A stretch of DNA of 10,883 nt, taken from the NCBI GenBank assembly GCA_964496705.1, contig CAZCBJ010000126.1:1-10883 (forward strand). Reading direction: 5' to 3'. Each line of letters begins with the position of its first letter. Within the stretch, counting starts at the first letter, position 1. Position numbers and translations under genes: made by a program. Shown one piece after another: positions 1 through 7,251 of the stretch. A model generated the notes under the pieces. The model searched no databases, was not told the origin of the DNA, and saw only the letters and a program-made list of their open reading frames with translations. The DNA comes from CAZCBJ01 sp964496705. Its GTDB lineage: Bacteria > Chloroflexota > Anaerolineae > Anaerolineales > Anaerolineaceae.

Positions 1-3000
1 CACCGAGGCAGTATTGGAATACGTGCCGGCATCCGTGTGGTTCTGGGTGAAGGTGCAGGACACAGAGCCGCTCGCAGCCACTGAGGTGCCGATCAGATCG
101 GTGCAATCCTCGGGCAGCGAATATTGGTTGTCCGAAAGCGCGGTGATGGTCACCGCTTCGATCGAAGTGTTGGTGATCGTCAGCGTGTAGGTGAAGGTGC
201 CGCCAGGCTCAGCCAGACTGGCCGGGGAGACATCCTTGTNNNNNNNNNNCGCTTGGATCGACATTGGTAACCGTCACCGTTGCTGATCCGGTCTTGGTAT
301 CCGAATTGCCCTCGTTGTCGGAGGCCACCGCGGTGATCGTATCGGTGTGCGAGGAACCTGCATCCCCGGCAACCGCGCCAGTGAACGAGCAGGTATACGA
401 TCCGCCCACCGCAATCGAGACCGGCGGGGTCACGTCGCAGGTACCCTTACCATCCAGGTTGCCGTAGACATCGTCCACCAGCGAGGACAGCGAGACCGGC
501 TCGACTGACGTGTTGTTGACGGTGACGGTGAAGGTGACGTTGCCGCCCGGCTCCGGCACAGCGGCTGGATTCGGCGATTTACTCACCGTGATCGTCGGCA
601 AGACATCGCTGACGTTCACCGTGGCAGACCCGGTCTTGGTGTCTGAATTGCCCTCATTGTCGGAGGCCACCGCGGTGATCGTATTGGTGTGCGATGAACC
701 CGCATCCCCGGCAACCGCGCCGGTGAACGAGCAGGTGTACGACACGCCCACCGCAATTGAAACCGGAGGGGTCACGTCGCATGTGCCTCGACCATCCAGA
801 TTGCCGTAGACATCATCCACCAGCGAGGACAGCGAGACCGGCTCAACAGACGTGTTGTTGACGGTGACGGTGAAGGTGACATTGCCGCCCGGCTCCGGCA
901 CTGAGGCTGGATTCGGCGATTTACTCACCGTGATGGTCGGCAGGACATCGCTGAAATCCACCGTGGCCGTTGCGGTTTCCGTATCGCTGTTGCCGTCATT
1001 ATCCGAGGCAACCGCGGTCACGGTATTTTGATGATCAGGCCCGCTGGCATCGCCGGAAACGGTTTTGGTGATGGTGCAGGCATAGGTGCCGTTGGCGGCA
1101 AGGGCTGCCGGCAGAGCGCAGGTGCCCTGCCCATTCAAATTTCCGAAAACACTATCCGACAAAGCGGTCAGGCTGAGCGCCTCAGCCGTGTTGTTCTTCA
1201 CCGATATTGTGAAGGTCACACTGCCGCCATTTTCGGGAACGGAGGAAGGATTGGGGGATTTGGTGACGGTGATATCCGGCAGAATATCGGTGAAGGTGAT
1301 ACCGGCAGACGTGCTCACCACGTTGGAAAGGTTCTGCGCAGTGGTCAGATCGCCCACCCCAATTGGATTGGTATAGGTTGCCGGCGAAGCAGAGGTCACT
1401 TTGACCGTGACCGTGCAACTTCCGGTGGCCGGGATGGTGCCGCCGCTCAGGCTGACCGTGTTTCCGCCGGCGGTCGCAGCAGGCGTTCCGCCGCTGCAGG
1501 TGGTGGCGACCTGGGTCGGGTCAGCGTTGACCAGACCCGGGGGATAGGTGTCGGTGAAGGTTGCGCCGGTCAGGTTGCTGCCGTTGGGATTTCCGAGGGT
1601 GATGGTCAGGGTGGAAACCCCGCCCTCGGGCAGCGAAGCCGGCGAAAAGGCTTTCTGGATGGTGGGCGGCGCGCCGACCTGGATGGTTGAGGTGGCCGGA
1701 CCGGTGGTCACATTGCCGGTGATGGCGCGCGCCTGGTTGGTATACGCGCCCACAATATTGGGCACATTGACAGAGTAGCACAGGTAAAGCGTGTGTCCGG
1801 CGGGAATCTTGAACTCCCCGCTGATCGTGTTGGGCGGCACAAAGGAGCGTGGAATGCCGATAAACTCGATAGTCCCGCTTGCGCCTGAGGCTGGCGCTGA
1901 AGAGAGCTTGGCAGCGGTGACTTCGGTGGTATTGGCAGCGCTATTGGCGCAGGCTGCGCCGTTGACCAGCGCCGTGAAGGTCACACCGCCGGGGAGTACA
2001 TCCGTGATCTTATCCAGATAGGCATCGAACGAGGTGGAAGTGTTCTGCACCAACACCTTGAAAACTGCCGGGCCGCCGGTGGGCAGGCTGGTGGGAACGG
2101 CCTGCTTGCTGATCGAGAGCGAGCTGGTGGGAACATCCGGTGTGGTCAGCTCACAGGGGGTCGAAGAGCAGCTGCCGAAGTTGCCGGTGTATTTTTCCTG
2201 CGTGCCGCTGACCATATCCGCCCAGGGGTTGAGGGTGGTGGCCGTTCCGCTGGCGCACACCACTTCGAAATAGTAATCAACGGTGATGGTGTTCCCTGTC
2301 CCACCGCTGCTCACCCCGGTCTTATACAACGTGTTGTCATCGGCGGTGGTGACACCTGTCACCCCATTGACATTGGTGATATCCGAGCCGATCAGGCGGT
2401 AGCAGCCGCTGTCGAAACTGACATTGCCGGCGGGTTGAATGCCCAGGGCGTTGCCCGAGCCGACATTGCCGAACGAATAAATCGTGGTCATCTTGACCAC
2501 CTGACCCAGCAGCATGCCGGGGGCGATATCAAAGGAAATCAACTGACCGCCCGCATTGGCGGAAATCTCATAGCGGGTGGTCAGGCTCAGGCTTTGGGTC
2601 ACATCCGGCGGGGTGCCGTTGCTGACCGTCAAGGAGTAGGTCTTGGTGATCGGAGCCGGCTGGCCGCCAACATTTTCGCAGGGATAGGTCACAAAATAAT
2701 ACAAATTCGCCGAGGCGCCGTTAGCCAACGTGCCGATGTAGCGACCGGTGGTCTCGCCTGTGTCCAGCGACCAATTGCCGGTGTACGATCCGCCGCCGGC
2801 AGTGGTTGGAAAGGACAAATTCGCAACCAGATTGTTGAGCGTGCCGCCGGAAGTGTTGGTGACCCGTATCTGGATGAACATGGCACGCGGGCCGTCGGTG
2901 CATGAGCTGTTGCTGTCCAGGGTGACATAGGGTGTGATGGCGGTGATGGTCACCCCGCTCAGCGCGGACACAGGCCTGACCGGCCCCAGCGCGGCGAGCA

Positions 3001-3079
3001 ACAGAGCCAGGATGATCACCCAGGCTGCAAAAGCTAATTTTCGACCGGACTTGTTGGTGTTTGATTGCGATGAACCCAT
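1..3079 (-). CDS. Secreted multi-module DUF11-like repeat protein, 3' end beyond window
   Basis: Probably an exported cell-surface or extracellular protein; its function is unknown. I chose the ATG at 3079-3077 because an AGGAGG lies 6 bases upstream and the protein then opens with a classic signal peptide: polar and basic residues 1-14, a hydrophobic core at about 15-31, and likely cleavage after PVSA (residue 39). An in-frame ATG 26 codons upstream lacks these. Residues 40 to about 315 are a Ser/Thr/Gly/Asn-rich unique region. Then come Ig-like modules of the DUF11 type, each opening with a K-x-P/S-x-P-x-S-x-P-E-x-GG-like motif and each with a Cys pair: about 2128-1667, 1666-1280, 1279-941, 940-599, 598-257, and a partial one from 237 to base 1. 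The 10-N gap breaks the frame on paper. Bases 237-1 still encode a matching module (KDVSPASLAEPGG...), so the gene is intact and continues past base 1. About 1026 residues are visible. C-terminal anchoring cannot be judged. High confidence as a gene, low on role. Confidence 0.88.
240..249. other. Assembly gap (10 N) inside the repeat protein gene
   Basis: Ten Ns interrupt the coding sequence just after the module linker NVDPS. Read at face value they shift the frame and cause an early stop at about 209. The minus-strand frame on the far side that starts with the Lys codon at 237-235 gives a good module start. Aligning this with the preceding modules (PTITVSK... against PS....K...) leaves exactly four missing codons, or 12 bases. 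Three of those are present as bases 250, 239 and 238, so about 9 bases are unknown, not 10. Confidence 0.85.
257..598 (-). repeat. DUF11-like module, second copy of a 342-base tandem duplication
   Basis: Encodes 114 residues from PTITVSKSPNPAAVPEPGG to TVTVTNVD. It has the same length as the adjacent 599-940 copy and aligns with it without indels. By eye there are about 37 base differences (about 89% identity) and 8 amino-acid differences. The pair of Cys residues and the acidic SDNEGNSD motif are retained. Divergence is concentrated at the end next to the assembly gap. Confidence 0.85.
599..940 (-). repeat. DUF11-like module, first copy of the 342-base tandem duplication
   Basis: Encodes 114 residues from PTITVSKSPNPASVPEPGG to TVNVSDVL. 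It directly abuts its near twin at 257-598 with the same reading phase, so the duplication preserved the frame and domain boundaries. The module contains VDDVYGNLDGRGTC and ASDNEGNSD, with a second Cys in SYTCSF. Confidence 0.85.
941..1279 (-). repeat. Divergent third DUF11-like module of the tandem array
   Basis: Encodes 113 residues from PDITVTKSPNPSSVPENGG to TVDFSDVL. It aligns along its length with the two downstream 114-residue modules but is clearly older: the core LSDSVFGNLNGQGTC, the second Cys in YACTI and SDNDGNSDTET are shared, while many other positions differ. It is the likely founder of the later duplicated pair. Confidence 0.75.
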
Positions 3080-3085
3080 AAAATT

Positions 3086-3091
3086 CCTCCT
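3086..3091 (-). promoter_or_regulatory. Shine-Dalgarno site of the secreted repeat protein
   Basis: On the minus strand AGGAGG is followed by a 6-base spacer and the ATG at 3079. This strong site decides the start in favour of the one directly before the signal peptide, over the in-frame ATG at 3157. Confidence 0.85.
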
Positions 3092-3127
3092 CGACCTGAC
3101 AAATGATGATGACGCCCTGTAGGTGAA

Positions 3128-3133
3128 AATATA
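3128..3133 (-). promoter_or_regulatory. Candidate -10 box for the secreted repeat protein
   Basis: On the minus strand TATATT (5 of 6 to TATAAT) would give a leader of about 40 bases carrying the Shine-Dalgarno site. No convincing -35 is found 16-18 bases upstream. That position is covered by the palindrome at 3149-3165, so an activator- or repressor-dependent promoter is possible. A second TATATT lies at 3175-3180, so the choice is uncertain. Confidence 0.35.
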
Positions 3134-3148
3134 GTTAATTACACAATT

Positions 3149-3165
3149 CCCATACACTGTATGGG
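3149..3165. promoter_or_regulatory. 17-base perfect palindrome, possible operator
   Basis: CCCATACACTGTATGGG has perfect 7-base arms (CCCATAC and GTATGGG) around a 3-base centre. It lies in the intergenic region upstream of the secreted protein, over the expected -35 position of the candidate promoter. No T-run follows it on either strand, which argues against an intrinsic terminator. A dimeric regulator site is my inference. Confidence 0.4.
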
Positions 3166-3170
3166 GAGGG

Positions 3171-3222
3171 AAAAAATATACAACTGTGATGATTCGATTA
3201 AACTAAAGTTAATTCTATCACA
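3171..3222 (-). terminator. Weak terminator-like structure downstream of dnaE
   Basis: Reading on the minus strand after the dnaE stop, TGTGAT (3222-3217) can pair with ATCACA (3190-3185). A smaller imperfect AT-rich stem, ATTAAC with GTTTAAT, is nested between them. The structure is followed by a T-rich tract, TATATTTTTT (3180-3171). The position suits dnaE termination, but the stem is AT-rich and interrupted, so it may be weak or fortuitous. Confidence 0.35.
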
Positions 3223-3259
3223 AACTGCAATTTCACCCATTACAATTTAGTCGGCGCTT

Positions 3260-6200
3260 CTAGATTGGCGCAATGCGCAGATTATTTTCCCCCACCAGTT
3301 GCGACAGGCGGTGAACCAGCTCCGGGGTGATCCCGGTGGTCTCGTTCGGAAATTCGATCAGGTAATTGGACTGGCCTTCAAAGACGAGCAGCGCAAAACG
3401 GTCGCGGCCCGGGCTGGCGTGCAGCACGCCGTGCACGTTGCGCAGGCGGCGCACGTCGCGGTTCGTGTCTCCGGAGCCGTGCAGAAGGATGGTGATCATG
3501 CGCGGCGGGCTGCCCTCGCGGATTGCCGGACTGCCCGGTGCAGCAGGCGGCAGCAGGTAAGAGAGACTGGCCGGCAGCAAAGATTCACCCGACGACTGGA
3601 GGGCAGCATCTGCGGGAGGCGGCGGAGGAACGGCTTTTTGTTCGGCTACACGCCGTGTTTCAGATGCAGATGGCTGCGGTGCAGCGGGAAGGTCGGCTGT
3701 GCGCGGTGCGAGTTTTGCACGCGCCTCAGAGATGGGCGGCTCAATCAACCCCCAATCATCCGGCTCTGGCGGGGGAGGTGGGCCGTCATCCTCCCAATCG
3801 GGGAGATAATGATCCCTGCTTGATCCCTCCAGCGTGGGATTAGCCGCCGGCTCGGGGACTTCATCCAGGGCGGAGGGCGTGGGCGCGGATGGGATCAATC
3901 GCTGCTGCACCGGCGGATCAAAATCACCCCCTTCTTCCGGGAGACTGTCCACGGATAAGATTTCGACCCCGTCCACCAGCACCTTGGCATCGCCGTTGCC
4001 GGCATCCACCTTGCCATTCACGCTGATGACCACATCCGGTTCGATCAGGTCGCCAAACTTTTTCCAGGTTTTGGGGAACATCACCAGCTCCACCGTCCCT
4101 TGAATATCTTCGATGGTGACGAAGGCCATCGTGTCGCCCTTCTTGGTCTGGATGCGGCGGAAGTGGTTGACAATCCCGGCCACGCACACTTTCTGTTGAT
4201 GGGCAGCTTCACCCAGTTGAGCGGAATAATGGGTGATCTTGTGGCGCAGCACAGACAGATAGGGAGTAAGTGGATGGTCAGACACATACAGGCCAAGCAG
4301 CTCTTTCTCCCATTCAAGCTGTTCGCGCGGGTCGACGCCGTTGGTGTGCGGCAGGACGATTTCCTCCTCCACGCCTTCCACCGTTCCAAAGAAGGTCAAC
4401 TGCCCGGTCTGGGCGGCGCGGTGGTGCGAACCACTGACCGAGATAATCTGATCCAGCCCTTCGAGCAGCGCCTTGCGGAGGCCAAAACTGTCCATTGCGC
4501 CTACACGAATAAGACATTCCAGCGAGCGCTTGCCCACACTGCGCAGGTCCACCCGGCGGGCAAAGTCGTTCAAGTCGGCGAATGGCCCTTTTTCCCGCAC
4601 CTTGAGAATGCACTCGACTGAATTGGAGCTAACGTTTTTGATCGCGCCCATGCCAAAGCGGATGGCCGGTTTGCCGTCCGGGCGGTCTTCGATGGTGAAA
4701 TCCCAACTGCTGCTGTTGACATCCGGCGGCAGCACATCCACACCCATCCCGCGGCTGTCAGCCACATACAGCGCCACCTTGGCTGTGTCGTTCTTGGAAA
4801 CCGAAAGCAGCGCGGTCATGTATTCAACCGTGTAGTGCGCCTTGAGGAACGCGGTTTGCACGGCAATCACGCCGTAATCCGCAGCGTGGCTCTTGTTGAA
4901 GCCGTAGCGGGCGAAGTTTTCCCAGTCGTCGAAAATATCCGCAGCGGTTTCAGCCGGCATGCCCTGCGCGCTGGCTCCATGGATGAATTTTTCGCGGTGC
5001 TTGAGCAGCTTTTCCTTGATCTTCTTGGCGATGGCTGAGCGAAGGTCGTCTGATTCAGAGGCGGTGTAACCCGCCAGACGCATCACCGCCAGCATGATCT
5101 GCTCTTGATAAATGGGGATGCCGTAGGTGTCGGCGAAGATCGCCTCGAGCGAGGGATGGCGGTAGGTGACCGTCTCCAGGCCGTGCATGCGGCGGATATA
5201 CTGGGGGATGAATTCCAGCGGACCGGGGCGGTAGAGCGCCACCATGGCGATGATATGGTCGAGGCTTTTGGGCTTCATCTGCACCAGGAAGCGGGTCATG
5301 CCCGTGCCTTCCAGTTGGAAGACGCCAGCGGTATGCCCGGCGCCCAGGAAGGCGAAGGTCTCGGGATCATCGGTGGGGATGGTCTGCAGCGAATAACACA
5401 CCCCGTGGCGCTGATCGATCAAATCGCAGGCGCGCTGCATGATGGTCAGCGTGGACAGACCGAGGAAGTCCACCTTGAGCAACCCCAGCTTGCCGACCAC
5501 ATTCATCTCAAATTGCGAGACCATCTTGATCGGCAGGTCTTCCGACCCGCTGGTGGGACGATGCAGCGGTGCATATTCGATCAGCGGCTTGTCGGTGATG
5601 ATCACCCCCGCGGCATGTGTGCCGGCATTGCGCACCACGCCTTCCATCTGCGAGGCAGTGTCGATCAACTCATGCAGATAGGGAGCCGAACCATACACCT
5701 CCTTGAATTCAGACGATTGCTCGAGCGCCTCCTGAATGGAAACCGGCTTGCCGGGGATGTTGGGCACCATCTTGCTGATGCGGTCCACTTCATTCAAGGG
5801 GATGTCCATCACCCGCGCCACATCGCGGATGGCAGCCCTCGCCCCCAGCGTGCCGAAGGTGATGATCTGCGCCACTTTATCTTCGCCGTAGCGCCGCGCG
5901 CAGTATTCCATCATCGCCGCGCGCTTGTCATCCGGGAAATCCAGATCGATGTCCGGCATCGACACGCGATCGGGGTTGAGAAACCGCTCGAAGATCAGAC
6001 CATGCTGCAGCGGCTCAACCAGGGTGATGCCCAGATTGTAAGCCACCATCGAACCTGCCGCCGAGCCGCGCGCGTTGTACCAGATGTCATTCTTCGCCGC
6101 AAAACAGCACAGGTCCCAGACAATGAGGAAGTAAGCGTCAAAGCCCATCTGATGGATGATGTTGAGTTCATAATCCATGCGCTGGCGAGTTTCGGGTTCA

Positions 6201-7141
6201 TCGGCGCGCGCGCCGTAGTTGGCGCGCAGGCCCTCTTCGCACAGCTTGCGCAGATAAGTCTCGGCGGTATAGCCCTCCGGCACCTCGACCACCGGCAGGC
6301 GGTAACCCTTGGTGCTCAAATCCACATTGCAGCGCTCTGCCACCAGCAGGGTGTTGCTGATTGCCTCAGGCACCTCGCCGAACAGGCTGGTCATCTCCTC
6401 TGGCGAACGCAGGTAATAGGAATGGTCAGTCATGCGCATGCGGTTGGGATCGCTGAGCAGCGCGCTGGTCTGGATAGCCAACAGAATGTCCTGCAGCCGC
6501 CAATCCCCAGGATTGATGTAATGAGTGTCATTGGTGGCCAGGTATCGCGCCCCATATTGCGGCGCCAATTCGAGCAGCGCGCGGTTGAGCTGCCCCAGCT
6601 CGGGGATGTTATGCTGCTGCAGCTCGAAGAAGAAGTTGTCGCGCCCGAACACCTCGTAATACCAGTCAATCTGCCGGCGGGCGGCGTCCAGCCCCACCTC
6701 CAGAATGGTGCGCGGAATTTCAGCCGACATGCAGCCGGTGGTGCAGATCAATCCCTCGGCATGTTCAGCCAGGTACTCGCGGTCGATGCGCGGAGAATAA
6801 TAGAACCCCTCCAACTGGGCGGTGGAGGCAATCTGCAACAGATTGCGGTAGCCGGTCATGTTCTCGGCCAGCAGCAGCAGGTGATAAGCGGATTTGTCCA
6901 GCCTGGCATCCCTGTCCTGCATGCGGCGCGGCGCCAGGTAGGCTTCCAGCCCGATGATCGGCTTGACCCCGGCGCTGCGCGCGGCGTGGAAAAAATCGAT
7001 CACCCCAAACATGGTGCCGTGGTCGGTGATAGCCAGCGCAGGCATGCCCATCTCCGCCGCACGCGCTACCAGCTTCTTGATATTCGAGAAGCCGTCCAGC
7101 AGGGAGTATTCGGTGTGGACGTGAAGGTGGGCAAAGGACAT
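3260..7141 (-). CDS. dnaE: DNA polymerase III alpha subunit (replicative polymerase)
   Basis: Catalytic subunit of the replicative polymerase holoenzyme, 1293 residues (E. coli DnaE is 1160). The N-terminal PHP domain (about 1-210) shows the full metal-ligand pattern: H7 and H9 in HLHVH, D40-H41 in TDHG, E66 in GLEAY, H87, C137, and D205/H207 in NDTHY. The polymerase core has RGSAAGS (358-364), the acidic pair D397/D399 in PDIDLDF, and D558 in KVDFLGL, matching the E. coli catalytic aspartates 401/403/555. A helix-hairpin-helix region spans about 825-890. QLTFF at 914-918 resembles the beta-clamp-binding motif. An OB fold covers about 985-1062. Residues about 1075-1213 form a Pro/Glu-rich linker to a small C-terminal domain (1214-1293). 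The ATG at 7141 puts HLHVH at the usual distance from the N-terminus; no Shine-Dalgarno is visible. The gene is monocistronic by layout, diverging from the operon at 7252. Confidence 0.98.
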   Translation of the reverse strand: MSFAHLHVHTEYSLLDGFSNIKKLVARAAEMGMPALAITDHGTMFGVIDFFHAARSAGVKPIIGLEAYLAPRRMQDRDARLDKSAYHLLLLAENMTGYRNLLQIASTAQLEGFYYSPRIDREYLAEHAEGLICTTGCMSAEIPRTILEVGLDAARRQIDWYYEVFGRDNFFFELQQHNIPELGQLNRALLELAPQYGARYLATNDTHYINPGDWRLQDILLAIQTSALLSDPNRMRMTDHSYYLRSPEEMTSLFGEVPEAISNTLLVAERCNVDLSTKGYRLPVVEVPEGYTAETYLRKLCEEGLRANYGARADEPETRQRMDYELNIIHQMGFDAYFLIVWDLCCFAAKNDIWYNARGSAAGSMVAYNLGITLVEPLQHGLIFERFLNPDRVSMPDIDLDFPDDKRAAMMEYCARRYGEDKVAQIITFGTLGARAAIRDVARVMDIPLNEVDRISKMVPNIPGKPVSIQEALEQSSEFKEVYGSAPYLHELIDTASQMEGVVRNAGTHAAGVIITDKPLIEYAPLHRPTSGSEDLPIKMVSQFEMNVVGKLGLLKVDFLGLSTLTIMQRACDLIDQRHGVCYSLQTIPTDDPETFAFLGAGHTAGVFQLEGTGMTRFLVQMKPKSLDHIIAMVALYRPGPLEFIPQYIRRMHGLETVTYRHPSLEAIFADTYGIPIYQEQIMLAVMRLAGYTASESDDLRSAIAKKIKEKLLKHREKFIHGASAQGMPAETAADIFDDWENFARYGFNKSHAADYGVIAVQTAFLKAHYTVEYMTALLSVSKNDTAKVALYVADSRGMGVDVLPPDVNSSSWDFTIEDRPDGKPAIRFGMGAIKNVSSNSVECILKVREKGPFADLNDFARRVDLRSVGKRSLECLIRVGAMDSFGLRKALLEGLDQIISVSGSHHRAAQTGQLTFFGTVEGVEEEIVLPHTNGVDPREQLEWEKELLGLYVSDHPLTPYLSVLRHKITHYSAQLGEAAHQQKVCVAGIVNHFRRIQTKKGDTMAFVTIEDIQGTVELVMFPKTWKKFGDLIEPDVVISVNGKVDAGNGDAKVLVDGVEILSVDSLPEEGGDFDPPVQQRLIPSAPTPSALDEVPEPAANPTLEGSSRDHYLPDWEDDGPPPPPEPDDWGLIEPPISEARAKLAPRTADLPAAPQPSASETRRVAEQKAVPPPPPADAALQSSGESLLPASLSYLLPPAAPGSPAIREGSPPRMITILLHGSGDTNRDVRRLRNVHGVLHASPGRDRFALLVFEGQSNYLIEFPNETTGITPELVHRLSQLVGENNLRIAPI

Positions 7142-7149
7142 GTAAAATG

Positions 7150-7158
7150 ATTATAGCA
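7150..7158 (-). promoter_or_regulatory. dnaE: Extended -10 promoter of dnaE, probable leaderless start
   Basis: On the minus strand TGCTATAAT is a perfect extended -10 (TGnTATAAT). Only 8 bases separate the hexamer from the dnaE ATG at 7141, so transcription should begin at or within a few bases of the A of ATG. No -35 match stands out 17 bases upstream, where the sequence is pyrimidine-rich. The absence of a Shine-Dalgarno before dnaE fits a leaderless transcript. Confidence 0.6.
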
Positions 7159-7209
7159 AAAAGAAAAACGGGCAAAGAAAATATTAACCTTAAAAAGTAC
7201 CAAGTGGGT

Positions 7210-7215
7210 TAAAAT
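7210..7215 (+). promoter_or_regulatory. Candidate -10 box of the plus-strand operon
   Basis: TAAAAT (5 of 6 to TATAAT) would start transcription near 7222, giving a leader of about 30 bases that contains the ribosome binding site. The only -35-like sequence, TTAACC at 7184-7189, is 20 bases away, which is too far for a standard promoter. Offered as the best candidate in the 110-base divergent region. Confidence 0.3.
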
Positions 7216-7240
7216 CAGGCCGTTGCCAATCACACCCTCC

Positions 7241-7245
7241 AAGGA
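7241..7245 (+). promoter_or_regulatory. Ribosome binding site of the NDK-like gene
   Basis: AAGGA stands 6 bases before the ATG at 7252. It supports that start and contrasts with the divergent dnaE, which has none. Confidence 0.6.
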
Positions 7246-7251
7246 CATTGC

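Noticed and set aside
209..239. Stop codon after the gap read as the true end of the repeat protein
   Set aside because: It appears only because 10 Ns were placed as the gap size; another frame across bases 237-1 continues the module family without a stop.
264..809. Two similar plus-strand open frames at 264-467 and 510-809 that look like a gene duplication
   Set aside because: Their similarity comes only from the 342-base module duplication on the other strand; no ribosome binding site or domain supports them.
257..1279. Regular spacing of similar DNA blocks as a possible CRISPR-like array
   Set aside because: The unit is about 340 bases, is fully coding, and has no short repeats with unique spacers.
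1028..1690. 220-codon plus-strand open frame opposite the repeat protein
   Set aside because: Antisense to a coherent secreted repeat protein; its Gly/Arg-rich product is a by-product of the Thr/Ser/Pro-rich sense codons.
3080..3157. Earlier in-frame ATG at 3157 for the secreted protein
   Set aside because: It would add 26 residues before the signal peptide, has no Shine-Dalgarno, and overlaps the palindrome and candidate promoter. AGGAGG sits correctly before 3079.
3149..3165. Palindrome as an intrinsic terminator
   Set aside because: The stem is followed by AATTGTG on the minus strand and by GAGGGAAA on the plus strand; no T-run follows on either.
5105..7150. 681-codon plus-strand open frame opposite dnaE
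   Set aside because: It lies wholly antisense to a dnaE with intact PHP, polymerase and OB motifs. Its protein shows no recognisable motif, and long antisense frames arise naturally in high-GC genes.
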